From Tethya wilhelma (taxonomy: Eukaryota > Porifera > Demospongiae > Tethyida > Tethyidae): a DNA stretch of 64,000 nt. Below are positions 24,373 through 36,300 of this stretch, in pieces. The notes beneath the pieces are model-generated. The model saw only the letters and a list, made by a program, of their open reading frames with translations, was not told the DNA's origin and searched no databases. The stretch spans positions 5,261,635-5,325,634 of the forward strand of contig CAXIPT010000003.1 of the NCBI GenBank assembly GCA_964030475.1, written 5' to 3'. The translations under genes were made by a program, and so were the position numbers. Position 1 is the stretch's first letter. Every line of letters starts with the position of its first letter.

Positions 24373-27300
24373 AGCTGGAGGGTATATGTACTCTGCACGT
24401 AGCTATCGGGTTGTTTGTTCTAGTGGGAAAATTTGTCTGCTACAAGGGTTGGGTTTGTTTGAGTACATGTACACAGGAAAGATTTGATGAGCACGTAACC
24501 AATAGATGGTTTATACCTCTTTGAAGCTCTACTTGAAACAATACCGTCACCATAATGATAATACCTGCAATACAGAATCAATGTGATTGGCTTACGTACA
24601 TCCCCCCTTCTTGTTTGTGTACTTGTAACACAGGCCATAGAGAGCAGAGCTAAGAGAGTATTGATGTCGCCTCCCCCACACTCTACTACAACACCCAGCA
24701 TCAGTACCACTTCCAGTATAGCCAGTCGCACACAGAGTGAGAGTGAGATGTCCAGAGAGCAGTCCGTGTCTCCTCTGATGGTGGGCCACCCTCCCTTCCT
24801 GCAGCTCCACGGGGAAGATGACCAGTCCAAGAAGAAGACAGTGTCTCAAGGCTCATCAGTGGAGGAGCAACTCTCTCCCGTGACTTCTCCAACATACACT
24901 CCATTCACTGACAGTGTCAATGCTACATTGGTGGCTGATGAGAGTGGCACTCAGCAAGTGCCAGTAGCGGAGAAAGAGCTCCCAGCAGATACTCATCCTC
25001 CTATCGTTGAAGATACAGCAGCTCAAGAACTCTCTGTTGAGGATGGGGTGGACCGGCAGGACACCATCGTTAGTGAGCCAGGTGATGAACCCCAAGAGAG
25101 TCATGTAGCAGAGAGAAGAGAGGAAGGGCCGACCGTAGAAGAGACACGAGATCACGTTGATGGTGGTGATTCTTCCCCAGCTACTAGTGTGGCTGAGGAA
25201 CTGTCAGAACAGTTAGAAGATGGATCCATGGTGTCTGCCACAGGTGAACCTACTAGACCAAGCAAGGAAGAAATGAGTTTGCAAGAAACAGACCCACACT
25301 ATACTGAAAGTTTTGAAGAACCTAGTTCAGTACCAGAGCCTACAACTAAAGAGCCAAGTGCTGCCGACTCACAGCAAGAACCCACAGAAGTTAGTACTCT
25401 ACCTTCTAAGAGTGATGTTGCTCTCCCCACAGAGTCAACAGACAGCCTCCCAATGTCCCTCAGTGGCTCCCATGGAGGGGACAGTGATGAACAGGGCAAC
25501 TTCTCCATTGGGCAGAGAGTGCTGGTTGGTAGTGTAATGGCAGGTACGGTCAAGTTCGTCGGTCACACTGATTTTGCCCAAGGACTGTGGATAGGAGTTG
25601 AGATTGATCAACCCAAGGGTAGGAACGACGGGTCTATTGATGGACACCGCTACTTTGTGTGTAATCCTAGACATGGTGTCTTTGCTCCGCCTAATAAAGT
25701 GAGTCCTCTGGTTGTTGAAGAGGAGGAAGAAGAAGAAGCTGGCAGCTCAGTTGCTGAGGAGATTGAGTCTGATCGTGAAACTGAAGCGAGCGAACAAAAG
25801 AGTATGGAGCAAACAGCATCTTGTGATGAGAGGTCTCATTCCATCACTCCAGAACGTGATGAATACTCACCTGATTTTGTCTCATCCAGTGAAGAATCTC
25901 AAGGAGAACCCTCGACACAAGTTATCAAAGAGCAGCAGTACTATGAACATCTGGGGAGGAGCACTGTTGAGAGCCACCCACCAAAGACTGATGACAAGCA
26001 CCCCACTGGAGGTACAGTCACTGAAGAGCTGGAGGAGTCTCTTTCAGAGCAGCCTGCACCGGCCAGTGAGATGTTCAACAACCTGGGAGAGAAACCCGAC
26101 AGCATGCCTCTGGCTCCGGAAGTCATGAACCAACGTTCCCAATCAGCCACGCCCACTCCTGCTCCCCCACCTGAATTTGCCGAGGGTGCATCGAGGGAGT
26201 CCTCCATCGAGCCACCCTTCCCACTGGAAGATGAAATCCAAAGCACCTATAGACTATCGACAGAGCAGATCACGGATGAGTTGGCACAGGAACTTACAAA
26301 TGAAGCCTTTGAGACGATGCACAAGATATGGAAGGCTAAGAATCATGTGAAACGACAGCAACAAGTTTTGCAAGTTTCACAAGTTTCACATGCAGTGGAA
26401 GCCCAGAAGAAGCCTGCTGCAGATGTTATTGTTGTTCCAAAGGACAAAGATGTTCCTCTAACTCTGGACGACAAGGCAGATCACATAACAGACCAACTAA
26501 TGGCACTTCTGTTACAGTCTGAGTCTAGTGTCATGTGTAACATTCACTCCAGCAAGAAATCCCCAGAAAAGCAGCCACCAGTTCGTGAAGGAGGTGAAGC
26601 CAAGAGTAAACCATCTCGTCCCAGACCCCCTCCTTTGGAAGACTTTCACACCAAGAGAGACATACACGCACACAGCACATCTCCCACCAAGAAAGGTCCA
26701 CCAGGTCAACTAGTCCTGTCTCCATCAGGATTCACAGTGGGGTCCTCCCCACCTCCTCTCTCCCCTCCCTCTCCCTATCGGCTCTCCCCTCCTCCTCCCC
26801 TCGGAATCCCGCTGGTGGTCGGGGAGCACTCTCCCCCGGGCTCACCACCACGACACCTCTCTCAGGCTGCAGCAGCCCGGGTGGCCGCCGGTGAAAAGAC
26901 ACCGTACTTGTCGGGAGCTCACCACGATGGAACACCCGTCGGTGCTGCTCAAAAGAAGACGGTCCCACTGGAACGCACGGCTTCAGTGGAGTCGATATCC
27001 CAGCTGCTTGACTCCATCAAGGTGACAGCAGCTCAATGCATGGTGCCTAGCGATAGGGAGAGTGTGAATGAGGTGGTGGAACATGCTTGGAACGTTGCTA
27101 AGAGTATTGATCCTTGTGTTCTCCTCTCATCGACGGTCTTCTGTCCCAGTGAGGTCCTTGAGCTCTTCAAGAATGTCCGAGATTTGAGTCCAGAGGAGGA
27201 GCACTGTAGAGCGGCCTACTTGAAGCTGGTGTTTGATCTCTCCATTGCAATCATCAAGAGCATGCATCCTGTTGAAGAACTGCTGCCAGTTTGGCTGAAA

Positions 27301-27660
27301 GAGTGTTCAGTGAACACACAGCTTGCTCTAAAGCACAAAAACAGTGCAGAACTATCACTCGAAACGGTCCAGAATAAAGTGTATGCTGCTTTGATTCGAG
27401 GCCAACTCCCATCACAACTGCCTTCCGTAAAGTTCCTCTATGGAATGAAACGACCGGGAGGAAGAGAGATTGATTTTGTGGACACCATCTTGATCAAAGA
27501 ACTGAGAGAGGAAGAGCCCAGTTGGGTGAACTACACTGAGGATGAGACAGCAGTGAAATTGAGAACTGCCGATTCCATTTTAGACTCGCTGATTTCTGAG
27601 ACTGTTGAGATTTTGAGCCACATTAAACATAAGAGGCAGCTAATGGAAACTCCTTCATAA
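15910..27660 (+). CDS. CEP350: Centrosomal protein CEP350 homologue (CAP-Gly domain)
   Basis: Fourteen exons: 15910-16000, 16102-16145, 16205-16819, 17266-17557, 17639-18430, 18556-18608, 18871-19095, 19274-21880, 22073-22273, 22380-22607, 22712-23271, 23345-23922, 24123-24283 (ends at the N) and 24634-27660. Phases agree throughout, giving about 3157 residues (human about 3100). Landmarks: low-complexity Ser/Pro/Thr N-half; a basic coiled coil in exon 7; an IQ-like motif ATKIQAAYRGYSLRK (about 20092); long Glu/Gln coiled coils (exons 8, 10-13); a CAP-Gly domain (25507-25700, GQRVLVG, GLWIGVEID, GSIDGHRYF); and the conserved C-terminal region from DDKADHITDQLMALLL. In vertebrates it anchors FOP/CEP43 and stabilises centrioles and microtubules. 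Exon 13 is interrupted by an N and a GT repeat. Confidence 0.92.
24284..24370. repeat. GT microsatellite at the donor of CEP350 exon 13
   Basis: (GT)n run of about 87 bp directly after the N at 24283. If the N completes an AGN codon, the exon would splice from a GTGTGT donor and stay in phase with exon 14. The true junction may lie in unresolved repeat. Confidence 0.9.
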
Positions 27661-27867
27661 TATATGGACTTGTATAATGTCTGTCCCATGCATGCACTTT
27701 ATGTTACTTTTCAAGTTTTGGATTCAACATTAAAATTAATGTACAGGTATTATGTTATACAAGGTCATACCAGATCATAGCCATGATTGCAAGTGAATGG
27801 TAAGGGGTCGTGTCTATCCGATATCGCACGCATAAAAAAAAAGCATAAGTCACAGCTAAATACAAGA

Positions 27868-29251
27868 ATGGCTCTCTCTTGTCGGTTTTACAAGCACCGT
27901 TATCCCAAGCTAGAAGACGTGGTGATGGTGAATGTTCGTTCTATAGCTGAGATGGGAGCGTACGTCAACCTACTCGAGTACAACAATATCGAAGGGATGA
28001 TCATGTTGAGCGAACTGTCCAGAAGACGTATTCGGTCCATCAACAAGCTGGTTCGTATCGGAAGGAACGAGTGTGTGGTGGTCATTAGAGTGGATGAGAC
28101 TAAGGGTACGTTTGCCTTCTTGTGGTGGGGTTGGAGAGCATGATGTAGACACTCCATTTATTGCCCACCCTGAAGCATTGCATTGCATCATACAGTTCCA
28201 CGTGTCCAACCATTGTATTCCTCTATAGGTTATATTGATCTTTCAAAACGTCGTGTGTCACCAGAAGAAATACAGAAATGTGAAGAAAAGTACTCCAAAG
28301 GAAAAACTGTAATGAAAGTTCCTTTCCCCAAAGTAGTTCACATCCAATCCATTCCATATAGGTAAATAGCATCCTTCGTAATGTGGCCTCCAAGCTGGAC
28401 TATGACAGTGAAGCTCTGGAGAGCTTGTACGAGCGCACTGCATGGAAACTGGAGGAGAAGACTGGTGTCCCAGGTAGCTCATATGACCTCTTCAAAAAGG
28501 CTGTGGTGTAAGTTGGAGAGACTGTATTCCCTGATTGTAGGTGGACTGTACAATACATTGCTAAGATGATAGAGAGGTTTTCTTTCTCCATTTCAGAGAT
28601 CCCAGTGTTCTTGACGAGTGTACATTCACTGGTAACCAAGAGAGGGAGACCTTGGTGGCTAACATCAGACACAGACTAACACCACACCCTGTCAAAATCA
28701 GAGCAGGCAAGTTTAATGTACTTGTCTCACAAAAGTAAATTTATAGTACTTTGCAGAGTGTCAGGTTTATCATTATCAAGGCTACCTGGCTGTTCCTAAT
28801 TTACTTGAATTTGTGCATCCAGACATTGAGGTGTCATGCTATGGCTATGAGGGTATTGATGCTGTCAAGTCAGCTCTGAGAGCAGGGCTGGCCCAGTCCA
28901 CAGAGGAGCTGCCTATCAAGATCAATCTGATAGCTCCGCCCCAGTATGTCATGACAACCACCACTCTGGACCGGACAGAGGGTATTGCCAAGTTGAACAC
29001 CGCCATTCAAGTGATCAGAGAGACCATTGAGGAGAGTGAGGGACACTTCAACATTAAGATGGAGGTCAGCTTGCCCTTAGATAATTGCCTTTTAGAATAT
29101 CACTAACACTTTCCACTCTGCACAGCCAAAGGTTGTAACAGATGTGGAAGATGAAGAGCTGAGGAAACAGATGGAGGAGTTGCAGCTTGCCAATCAAGAA
29201 GTAGCAGGAGATGATGATACCTCAGACCAAGAAGTGGACATGAATGAATGA
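27868..29251 (+). CDS. EIF2S1: Translation initiation factor eIF2 alpha subunit
   Basis: Six exons: 27868-28105, 28229-28308, 28362-28507, 28597-28706, 28823-29064 and 29126-29251, 942 nt, 313 residues (human 315). The N-terminal S1/OB domain ([19 protein letters not shown]) and the regulatory loop [12 protein letters not shown] are present; the loop serine phosphorylated by eIF2 kinases is residue 51 here. The helical and C-terminal alpha-beta domains ([41 protein letters not shown]) and an acidic tail follow. Intron 4 uses a GC donor (28707-28708, GCAAGT). A decayed copy is at 39583-40640 with an intact last exon at 43151. The next gene's ATG is only 88 bp past the stop. Confidence 0.97.
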
Positions 29252-29292
29252 TTTCTGCATGTGTTGTAATTTATAATTGATTCACTTATGAG

Positions 29293-29306
29293 GTCATGTG
29301 ATGTCA
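29293..29306 (+). promoter_or_regulatory. Conserved promoter motif GTCATGTGATGTCA of the Roc-COR family
   Basis: TCATGTGATGTCA occurs 24-34 bp before the small ATG exon in three family members: here, at 33301-33313 and at 43311-43323. Surrounding sequence is less conserved. The position suggests a core promoter or 5' UTR element. Confidence 0.5.
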
Positions 29307-29339
29307 TATCTTTAAAAAGACAAGCAGTGCAGAGCAAGT

Positions 29340-29953
29340 ATGGCGGATAAAGACAAACATAGAATTGTATGCATAATTATAAATTAAGTCTGTCTCATAA
29401 CTTAGTGTTTGCAAATCTGATTTGCAAGTAGACTGTGTGTTTGATCTCAGTATAATTTGTAGTGTTATGTTATTTTTTTCCTCCTTCAATGCTATGGATG
29501 TCGATTTGAATCACCCAGGCCCAGAAAGTAAGTCATTACTGTTAAAGTACTATCTCTGTTGTAACATGTGTGTTGTTCACTTTTCTCTTTCAATGCTCTG
29601 CGGATGTCGATTTAAATCACCCAGGAAGTAAGTCATTACTGTTAAAGTACTATCTTTGTAATAACGTGTGTGTTGTTCACTTTTCTCCTTCAATGCTCTG
29701 TGGATGTCGATTTGAATCACCCAGCTTGTAAGTCATTACTGTTAAAGTACTATCTCTGTAGTAACGTGTTGTTCACTTTTCCTCCTTCAATGCTCTGCGG
29801 ATGTCGATTTGAATCACCCAGCGGGTAAGTCATTACTGTTAAAGTACGATCTCTGTAGTAACGTGTGTGTTGTTCACTTTTCTCCTTAAATGCTCTGCGA
29901 ATGTCGATTTGAATCCTCCAGTCTGTAAGTAATTACTGTTAAAGTACTATCTC
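29340..29953 (+). CDS. Roc-COR gene A: ATG exon and start of microexon array (truncated by N 29954)
   Basis: Candidate first coding exon 29340-29366, ATGGCGGATAAAGAC.. (MADKDKHRI), 27 nt, phase 0, donor GTATGC. It is homologous to first exons at 33345 and 43347. Five array units follow, with predicted 3-nt exons at 29525 (AAA), 29625 (GAA), 29725 (CTT), 29822 (CGG) and 29922 (TCT), each as AG-NNN-GTAAGT. For the first unit a 9-nt exon from 29519 is an alternative. The N at 29954 cuts the gene before any GTPase exon. Without RNA evidence the exon calls are inference. Confidence 0.5.
29511..29953 (+). repeat. Microexon array A (5 units of about 100 bp)
   Basis: Each unit: GTAAGTCATTACTGTTAAAG, CTCTGTAGTAAC (branch-point-like), a pyrimidine tract (TTCACTTTTCTCC), then ATTTGAATCACCCAG. 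The three bases between CAG and GTAAGT vary while flanks do not. Confidence 0.85.
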
Positions 29954-29954
29954 N

Positions 29955-30172
29955 GGAGGAGGAGAAGAAGAGGATGGTGATATGATGACCGCCGATTGAC
30001 TCATCAGACCGTGCTGTCTTCTAGCTCTCAAGGCACGCACTGGATTCCCACATATTACTTGACTCATGCCTATAAATATATACATTAAATTTTGTATTTG
30101 TGAAGATAAATTATAGCTAGCGTTTTCTGCAGGTCTTGCTTTGAACATTATTGATTAAATCACAGTAGGAAC

Positions 30173-30236
<64 letters not shown>

Positions 30237-30733
30237 ACACTCACCATGTGTCAATTCACTGCTGTCATCTTTACCCACCAGCAGTGGTGGAGTAACACTC
30301 CTAGTCCTAGAGGCTCCACCACTGGGAGCTGTCACTGGTCTCACTGGAGATATCACCTCTGTCACTTCAGGTTCAAACAGCTCAGAAAGTTGGCTCAGCT
30401 GTGGACCACGTTTAATGGTGCTCTGAAGAATATCCAGGTCTTTGCCCATCCCAGCTTCACTCAGTGCAAACACTGAACTGGTGGAAGAAAGACCGTGGTC
30501 TTCATTGGGTTTCTTGCCCACCTCGTCAGTCATGAGAGTATCATCGAGTGTCTGCAACTTGGGAATTGCCTTTTTGATGGCATTGCGATAGCTGATCTCA
30601 CTGCTGTCCTGTGGTGTGCATGAATTAGAGTACAGAGTTTAGCCATAGAAAATATACACAGGCTACATATAGGAGCTCTGAAGTATACCACTCGACCATG
30701 CATTGAGTGCCTACCTACTTAAGGGTCATGCAA

Positions 30734-30775
<42 letters not shown>

Positions 30776-31979
30776 CTGTGCAGTTACCTCTCTCTCTGCT
30801 AGCAGTGTACACAGTGGGTTGCCCTCCAAGTTCAAGGAGACTAGAGATGGACACAGAGACAAGTAGCCAAGCTGGTCAAGCTCTGACAGGTTATTGCTGG
30901 AGAAACAACAATTTATGTCCAGTGATTATTTGTACACACAAACATTGAAGCTTTTTAGCTTTTATCTGCAACATACATCAGGAAATTCAAAGAAAGAAAG
31001 ATTAACAATGTGGCAAATTGGCATTTGATTTAGCATCAAATATTGAAAATTCTAAGAAAAAAAAAGGATAACTTGATCGGTACAAACACACTTCAAAACA
31101 CACTTCAAACAAAACAAGAATAGAAATCAGACAGAGCCCGGTTTAGAAGGCTAGTATCAATGTACCTCTCAAGATCAAGCACCTCCAGGTAGGACAACAT
31201 GGTGATGAGACTCACGTCCTCAACTTCGTTGAAGGCCAGATAGAGTTCCCTGAGGTTGGAGAGAGCCGGGAGACCGTCCAGGTCCTTCAACTTGCAACGG
31301 GGCATCCACAGCACCTTCACGGTGGAGAGGCCAGTACCAAGGTCACGAATGCAAGGAACAACGCTAGCGATGAGACGAAGTTGAACCAGATTGGGAACAT
31401 GTAGACCTGCAAGGAATCAACAAGAAAAAAACTTCCTGAACAAGTCTATCCTTCCTTAGATTTTGTATGTATAATTGTATGGTGTTTTGTATGCTTGGGT
31501 ACAAGGTAAATGGTTCTACTTACCAAAGTTTCCAAGGCTATTATCAGACGAATTGATGGACAGCTCGAGGTAAGTGACTTTCTTCAGATCTCTCTCTCCG
31601 GTGATCTCGGAGAGCTTCTGAGGAGAGAGGTAGTCCTGGGCCACACCCCCTCCCTTGTCTCTTGCTGGCAACTCCCAAGGTATAGGGTTCACGTTGTCCG
31701 CAAAGGATGTGATGTGAATGCTGGCTGAGTGGAGGGGGGAGGAGTGACGGCGGTGAGGGCGGGAGGAGAGAACGGACATGCTCTGGGATGTGATACCATG
31801 GTTGCTAACACGATTAAACCTGTAGAGAGGTGTAGATTCTATTTAACGCGCACCTCTACTTAGAAACGGTTCAAGCACCTGTCAGTTTATAGCCCACAGT
31901 ATATGCACGACGAGCATTGAGGGAGATAATCTATATGAAGTTTTTAAGCTTACCTAAGAGGGCTCCACTGGGACGACAT
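29955..31979 (-). CDS. LRRC56: Leucine-rich repeat-containing protein 56 homologue, 3' end cut by N
   Basis: Six exons on the minus strand: 31979-31954, 31819-31524, 31406-31166, 30896-30788, 30608-30245 and 30070-29955 (open at the N). The LRR region reads SLGNF-GLHVPNLVQLRL, LGTGLSTVKVLWMPRCKLKDLDG, LSNLRELYLAFNEVEDVS, LSYLEVLDLE, NNLSELDQLGYL, then CPSLVSLNLEGNPLC. The tail has 'DSSELTHG' and 'SQVICGNPVRALRARRQH', matching the vertebrate LRRC56 order. LRRC56 is linked to intraflagellar transport of dynein arms in cilia, fitting a ciliated animal. Microsatellites lie in introns. It runs opposite to its neighbours and may come from a separate contig. Confidence 0.88.
30173..30235. repeat. 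GT then GA microsatellite
   Basis: Compound (GT)n(GA)n repeat in LRRC56 intron 5. Confidence 0.95.
30737..30774. repeat. GT microsatellite
   Basis: (GT)n of about 38 bp in LRRC56 intron 4. Confidence 0.95.
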
Positions 31980-32059
31980 TACTGTATGAAGACTTTTGCT
32001 GTCGTACTCTTTTGTTTATTAGAAGTATGCTGACTTAGCATTATGACGTTGTCGCAGTG

Positions 32060-33195
32060 AATAATGTCCCCCCGTGAATTTTGTCCCCCCGGACATAATT
32101 CACTAGTGAATAATGTCCCCCCGGACATTATTCACTAGTGAATATTGTCCCCCTTAGTGAATAATGTCCCCCCCTCCAAAAGTATACTAAAGAGCTCTGG
32201 CATAGATAAAACAGTCTCAACACTCTTGCCAGCGTTTTTAGCCAGCAGCCACTGCAGCGCTGTGCACCATGCACCCTACTAAGCAATCTTAGCCCCTCCC
32301 GCTTATTGTGCAGCAACTATTAATTTTGTGAGCTAGGCCGCCGGGCTAACATTTCAAACTTTGTTTGGAGGGAGGGCAGGTAGTACTGAAGCTTATAGCC
32401 TACAAACTATTACAATGTCATGCTGCAGGTAATTTGGACCTTGTCCGAGTTTCAGGCCTTCCTAGCTGCGTAGCTGACTAAGCTGAGCCTATAGCTATAG
32501 CTATAGCTTTAACTATAGAGCGGTTGCACTTACGTCATCGAATTTTAATAACTATTAATAAATAGCTATAATTAATTCTATAAATTTATCATGGTGAGTT
32601 TAGCTCAGATTTCAAATTTCAGAGCTTGATTACCTATAGATTATTTTATAAAAATTCTCAAAGTTGGCATTTTAAGTATTGATGGCATTGACGTGTGGCA
32701 AATTTTGCCACACGTCAATGGCATTAATACAAAAATACCAACTTTCAAAAATTTATATAAAATAATCTACTTTGAGTTAAGCCTTCAAACTTGAAATATG
32801 AACTATTTAGAAGGTCACAATTGTCTGGAATTTTTTGCAGCTCAATCCAAGCAAGTTTTAATGGGTGGGCGTGGCTGATGACGTCACGTGCAACCGGAGC
32901 TAGCTAGCTATATATATAGATCTATAGAGCGTTTGCATTTACGTATTAGTTTGGGAGGGGGGACAAAATTCACTAGTGAATTTTGTCCCCCCTTGAAAAA
33001 TACTGTTTTCTTACCATTGCCATTATTTGGCATCATTTGGAAGGGGGGACATTATTCACTGTACTGAGGGGGGACAATATTCACTAGTAAATAATGACCG
33101 GGGGGACAAAATTCACTAGTGAATAATGTCCAGGGGGACAAAATTCTCTAGTGAATAATGTACGGGGGGACAATATGAGGGGGGACATCCCACAC
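32060..33195. mobile_element. Foldback element with inverted terminal arrays of GTGAATAATGTCCCCCC
   Basis: The left array (32060-32175) has about five AATAATGTCCCCCC or AATTTTGTCCCCC motifs. The right array (32955-33195) has the reverse complement GGGGGGACAAAATTCACTAG many times. CACTAGTG palindromes join adjacent motifs. The central variable bases alternate ATAAT/ATTTT/ATATT. Inside are a palindrome at 32685-32722 (GACGTGTGGCA / TGCCACACGTC) and AT-rich sequence. No protein frame. It lies between the LRRC56 start and Roc-COR gene B. Foldback transposon is the best guess. Confidence 0.7.
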
Positions 33196-33344
33196 TAGGA
33201 CGTACACCCCTGAGCGCCAGCGCGCGGTGGTGTGCGTTATTTAGAATAATAATACGGTCCATTGTAGATTGTATTCATTTGTATAATTGTGAGGACATGA
33301 TCATGTGATGTCATATCTTTGAAAAGACATGGAAACTCAAGTAT

Positions 33345-36300
33345 ATGGCGGATAAAGACGAAGTCTATAGAATTGTATGCATAATTATAAATTTAAGCCT
33401 GTCTCGTAACTTAGTGTTAGCAAATCTAATTTGCAAGTAGACTGTGTTTGAATTGAAAAATAAACGGGGATATTAATAGCTATAAGACCTGACCTGTACT
33501 AGTATAAATTATCTCAGTATTGTATAGTGTTATGTTATTTTTTTTCTCCTCCGATGCTCTGTGAATGCCTATTGTTAAAGTACTATCTCTGTAGTAACAT
33601 ATGTGTTGTTCACTTTTTTCTTTCAATGCTCTGCGGATGTCGATAGATCACCCAGAAAGTAAGTCATTACTGTTAAAGTACTATCTCTGTAGTAACGCGT
33701 ATGTGTTGTTCACTTTTTCTCCTTCAATACTCTGTGGATGTCGATTTAAATCACCCAGTCTGTAAGTCATTACTGTTAAAGTACTATTTCTGTATAGTAA
33801 GGTGTATGTTGTTCACTTTTCTCCTTTAATGCTTTGCGGATGTCGATTTGAATCACCCAGAAAGTAAGTCATTACTGTTAAAGTACTATCTCTGTAGTAA
33901 CGCGTATGTGTTGTTCACTTTTCCTCCTTCATTACTCTGCGGATGTCGATTTAAATCACCCAGTCTGTAAGTCATTACTGTTAAAGTACTATTTCTGTAG
34001 TAAGGTGTATGTTGTTCACTTTTCTCCTTTAATGCTTTGCGGATGTTGATTTAAATCACCCAGGCTGTAAGTCATTACTGTTAAAGTACTATTTCTGTAG
34101 TAACGTGTATGTTGTTCACTTTTCTCCTTTAATGCTTTGCGGATGTCGATTTGAATCACCCAGGAAGTAAGTCATTACTGATAATGTACTATCTCTGTAG
34201 TAACGTGTGTGTTGTTCACTTTTCTCCTTCAATGCTCTGCGGATGTCAATTTGAATCACCCAGCTTGTAAGTGATTACTGTTAAAGTACTATCTCTGTAG
34301 TAACGTGTGTGTTGTTCACTTTTCTCCTTCAATGCTCTGCGGATGTCGATTTGAATCACCCAGTTTGTAAGTCATTACTGTTAAAGTACTATCTCTGTAG
34401 TAACGTGTGTGTGTTGTTCACTTTTCCTCCTTCAATACTCTATGGATGTCAATTTGAATCACCCAGGAAGTAAGTCATTACTGTTAAAGTACTATCTCTG
34501 TAGTAATGCGCGTGTGTTGTTCACTTTTCTCCTTTAATGCTCTGCGGATGTCAATTTGAATCACCCAGGAAGTAAGTCATTACTGTTAAAGTACTATCTC
34601 TGTAGTAACGTGTGTGTTGTTCACTTTTCCTCCTTCAATGCTCTGCGGATGTCGATTTGAATCACCCAGTGGGTAAGTCATTACTGTTAAAGTACTATAT
34701 TTGTAGTAACGTGTGTGTTCACTTTTCCTCCTTCAATCCTCTGCGCATGTCGATTTGAATCACCCAGTTTGTAAGTCATTACTGTTAAAGTACTATATTT
34801 GTAGTAACGTGTGTGTTCACTTTTCCTCCTTCAATGCTCTGCGCATGTCGATTTGAATCATCTAGCAGGTTAGTCATTACTGTTAAAATACTATTTCTGT
34901 AGTAACGTGTATGTTGTTCACTTTTCTCCTTCAATGCTCTGCGGATGTTGATTTAAATCACCCAGCGGGTAAGTCATTACTGTTAAAGTATATATTTCTG
35001 TAGTAACGTGTATGTTGTTCACTTTCCTCCTTCAATGCTCTGCGGATGTTGATTTGAATCATTCAGACGGTATGTCATTATCATTAAAGTACTAACTCTG
35101 TAGTAATGTGTGTGTTGTTCACTTTTTTTCCTTCAATGCTCTGTGGATGTCGATTTGAATCACCCAGCAAGTAAGTCATTACTGTTAAAGTACTAACTCT
35201 GTAGTAATGTGTGTGTTGTTCACTTTTCCTCCTTCAATGCTCTGCGGATGTCGATTTGAATCACCCAGCGGGTAAGTCATTACTGTTAAAGTGCTATCTC
35301 TGTAGTAACGTGTGTGTTGTTCACTTTTCCTCCTTCAATGCTCTGCGGATGTCGATTTGAATCACCCAGCCTGTAAGTCATTACTGTTAAAGTGCTATCT
35401 CTGTAGTAACGTGTATGTTGTTCACTTTTCTCCTTCAATGCTCTGCGGATGTCGATTTGAATAACCCAGCAAAGAGAAATCCAAAAAGGTTTTTTTTTTT
35501 TAAAGATTTGATTATATTCTTGTGTTTGTGTCAATGATTTTACAGCTGACTACAGGAAGGCTCTACAGTTTGGTAAAGTCCTTGTAGCCTATGCACGAGT
35601 GATGCTCATTGGTCCAGGAGGTGTTGGGAAGAGCAGCTTTCTACTTGGCATTGCTAACAAGTTCTTGGGAGCAGCAACCAGCACCCAACTAGCTGAGATA
35701 TCAACATTCAAGTCATCTGGATCTCAACATGCCAGCATTACTTCCCCTCTCTCATGGAGTAGGGCAAGTGGATCCCCTGAGAGCCCTTGGATGGAAGTGA
35801 CTGAGGAAGATGAGACAAATGAAATTGTAGGACTGATCCAATTAGTAGCCAATTCAACTAAAGGTCAAAAGTCTTCACGCTTTGTTAAAATGCTCCAAAC
35901 TGTAGATAGTGGTGTCTTGCAGCCTGAGCATATTTCTCTGAGTGGTACTACAAGTACCTACCAAAGTGAAGTCATGAAAACAGTTGAAGAAATCCTCTTT
36001 CTTGCCCTCCTACAAGCCAAGCAACAGCCCCATGCTCAAGCACCAGAATCTGAGGTGATGATGCATGTGTGGGACTGTGGTGGTCAACCCATCTTCCTAG
36101 ATGCCCTGCCACCATTCCTGACATCAAGGACAATGTTCCTGTTAATGTTTGATGCCAGCAAAAAGCTGCAAGATAAATGTGTAGCTACTTCTCATCAAAA
36201 GGGCCAAATTTTGAAAAAAGAAATTTACCAAGATCTCACTACTATAGAGCTGATGCTACAGTGGATGGCATCAATTCATGCCAATCTTGCTAACCAAGAT

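Noticed and set aside
32685..32722. Palindrome as a transcription terminator or RNA gene
   Set aside because: It lies inside the foldback element and has no terminator context in a eukaryotic genome.
33656..35372. CRISPR-like array (regular repeats with short variable parts)
   Set aside because: The constant part is about 97 bp and the variable part 3 bp, in an animal genome with splice-like borders; this is the opposite of CRISPR geometry.
35286..35534. Minus-strand frames across the arrays (repeated TYRLGDSNRHPQSI)
   Set aside because: Translation of the repeat unit on the opposite strand. It is repetitive because the DNA is, and is interrupted by stops in most units.
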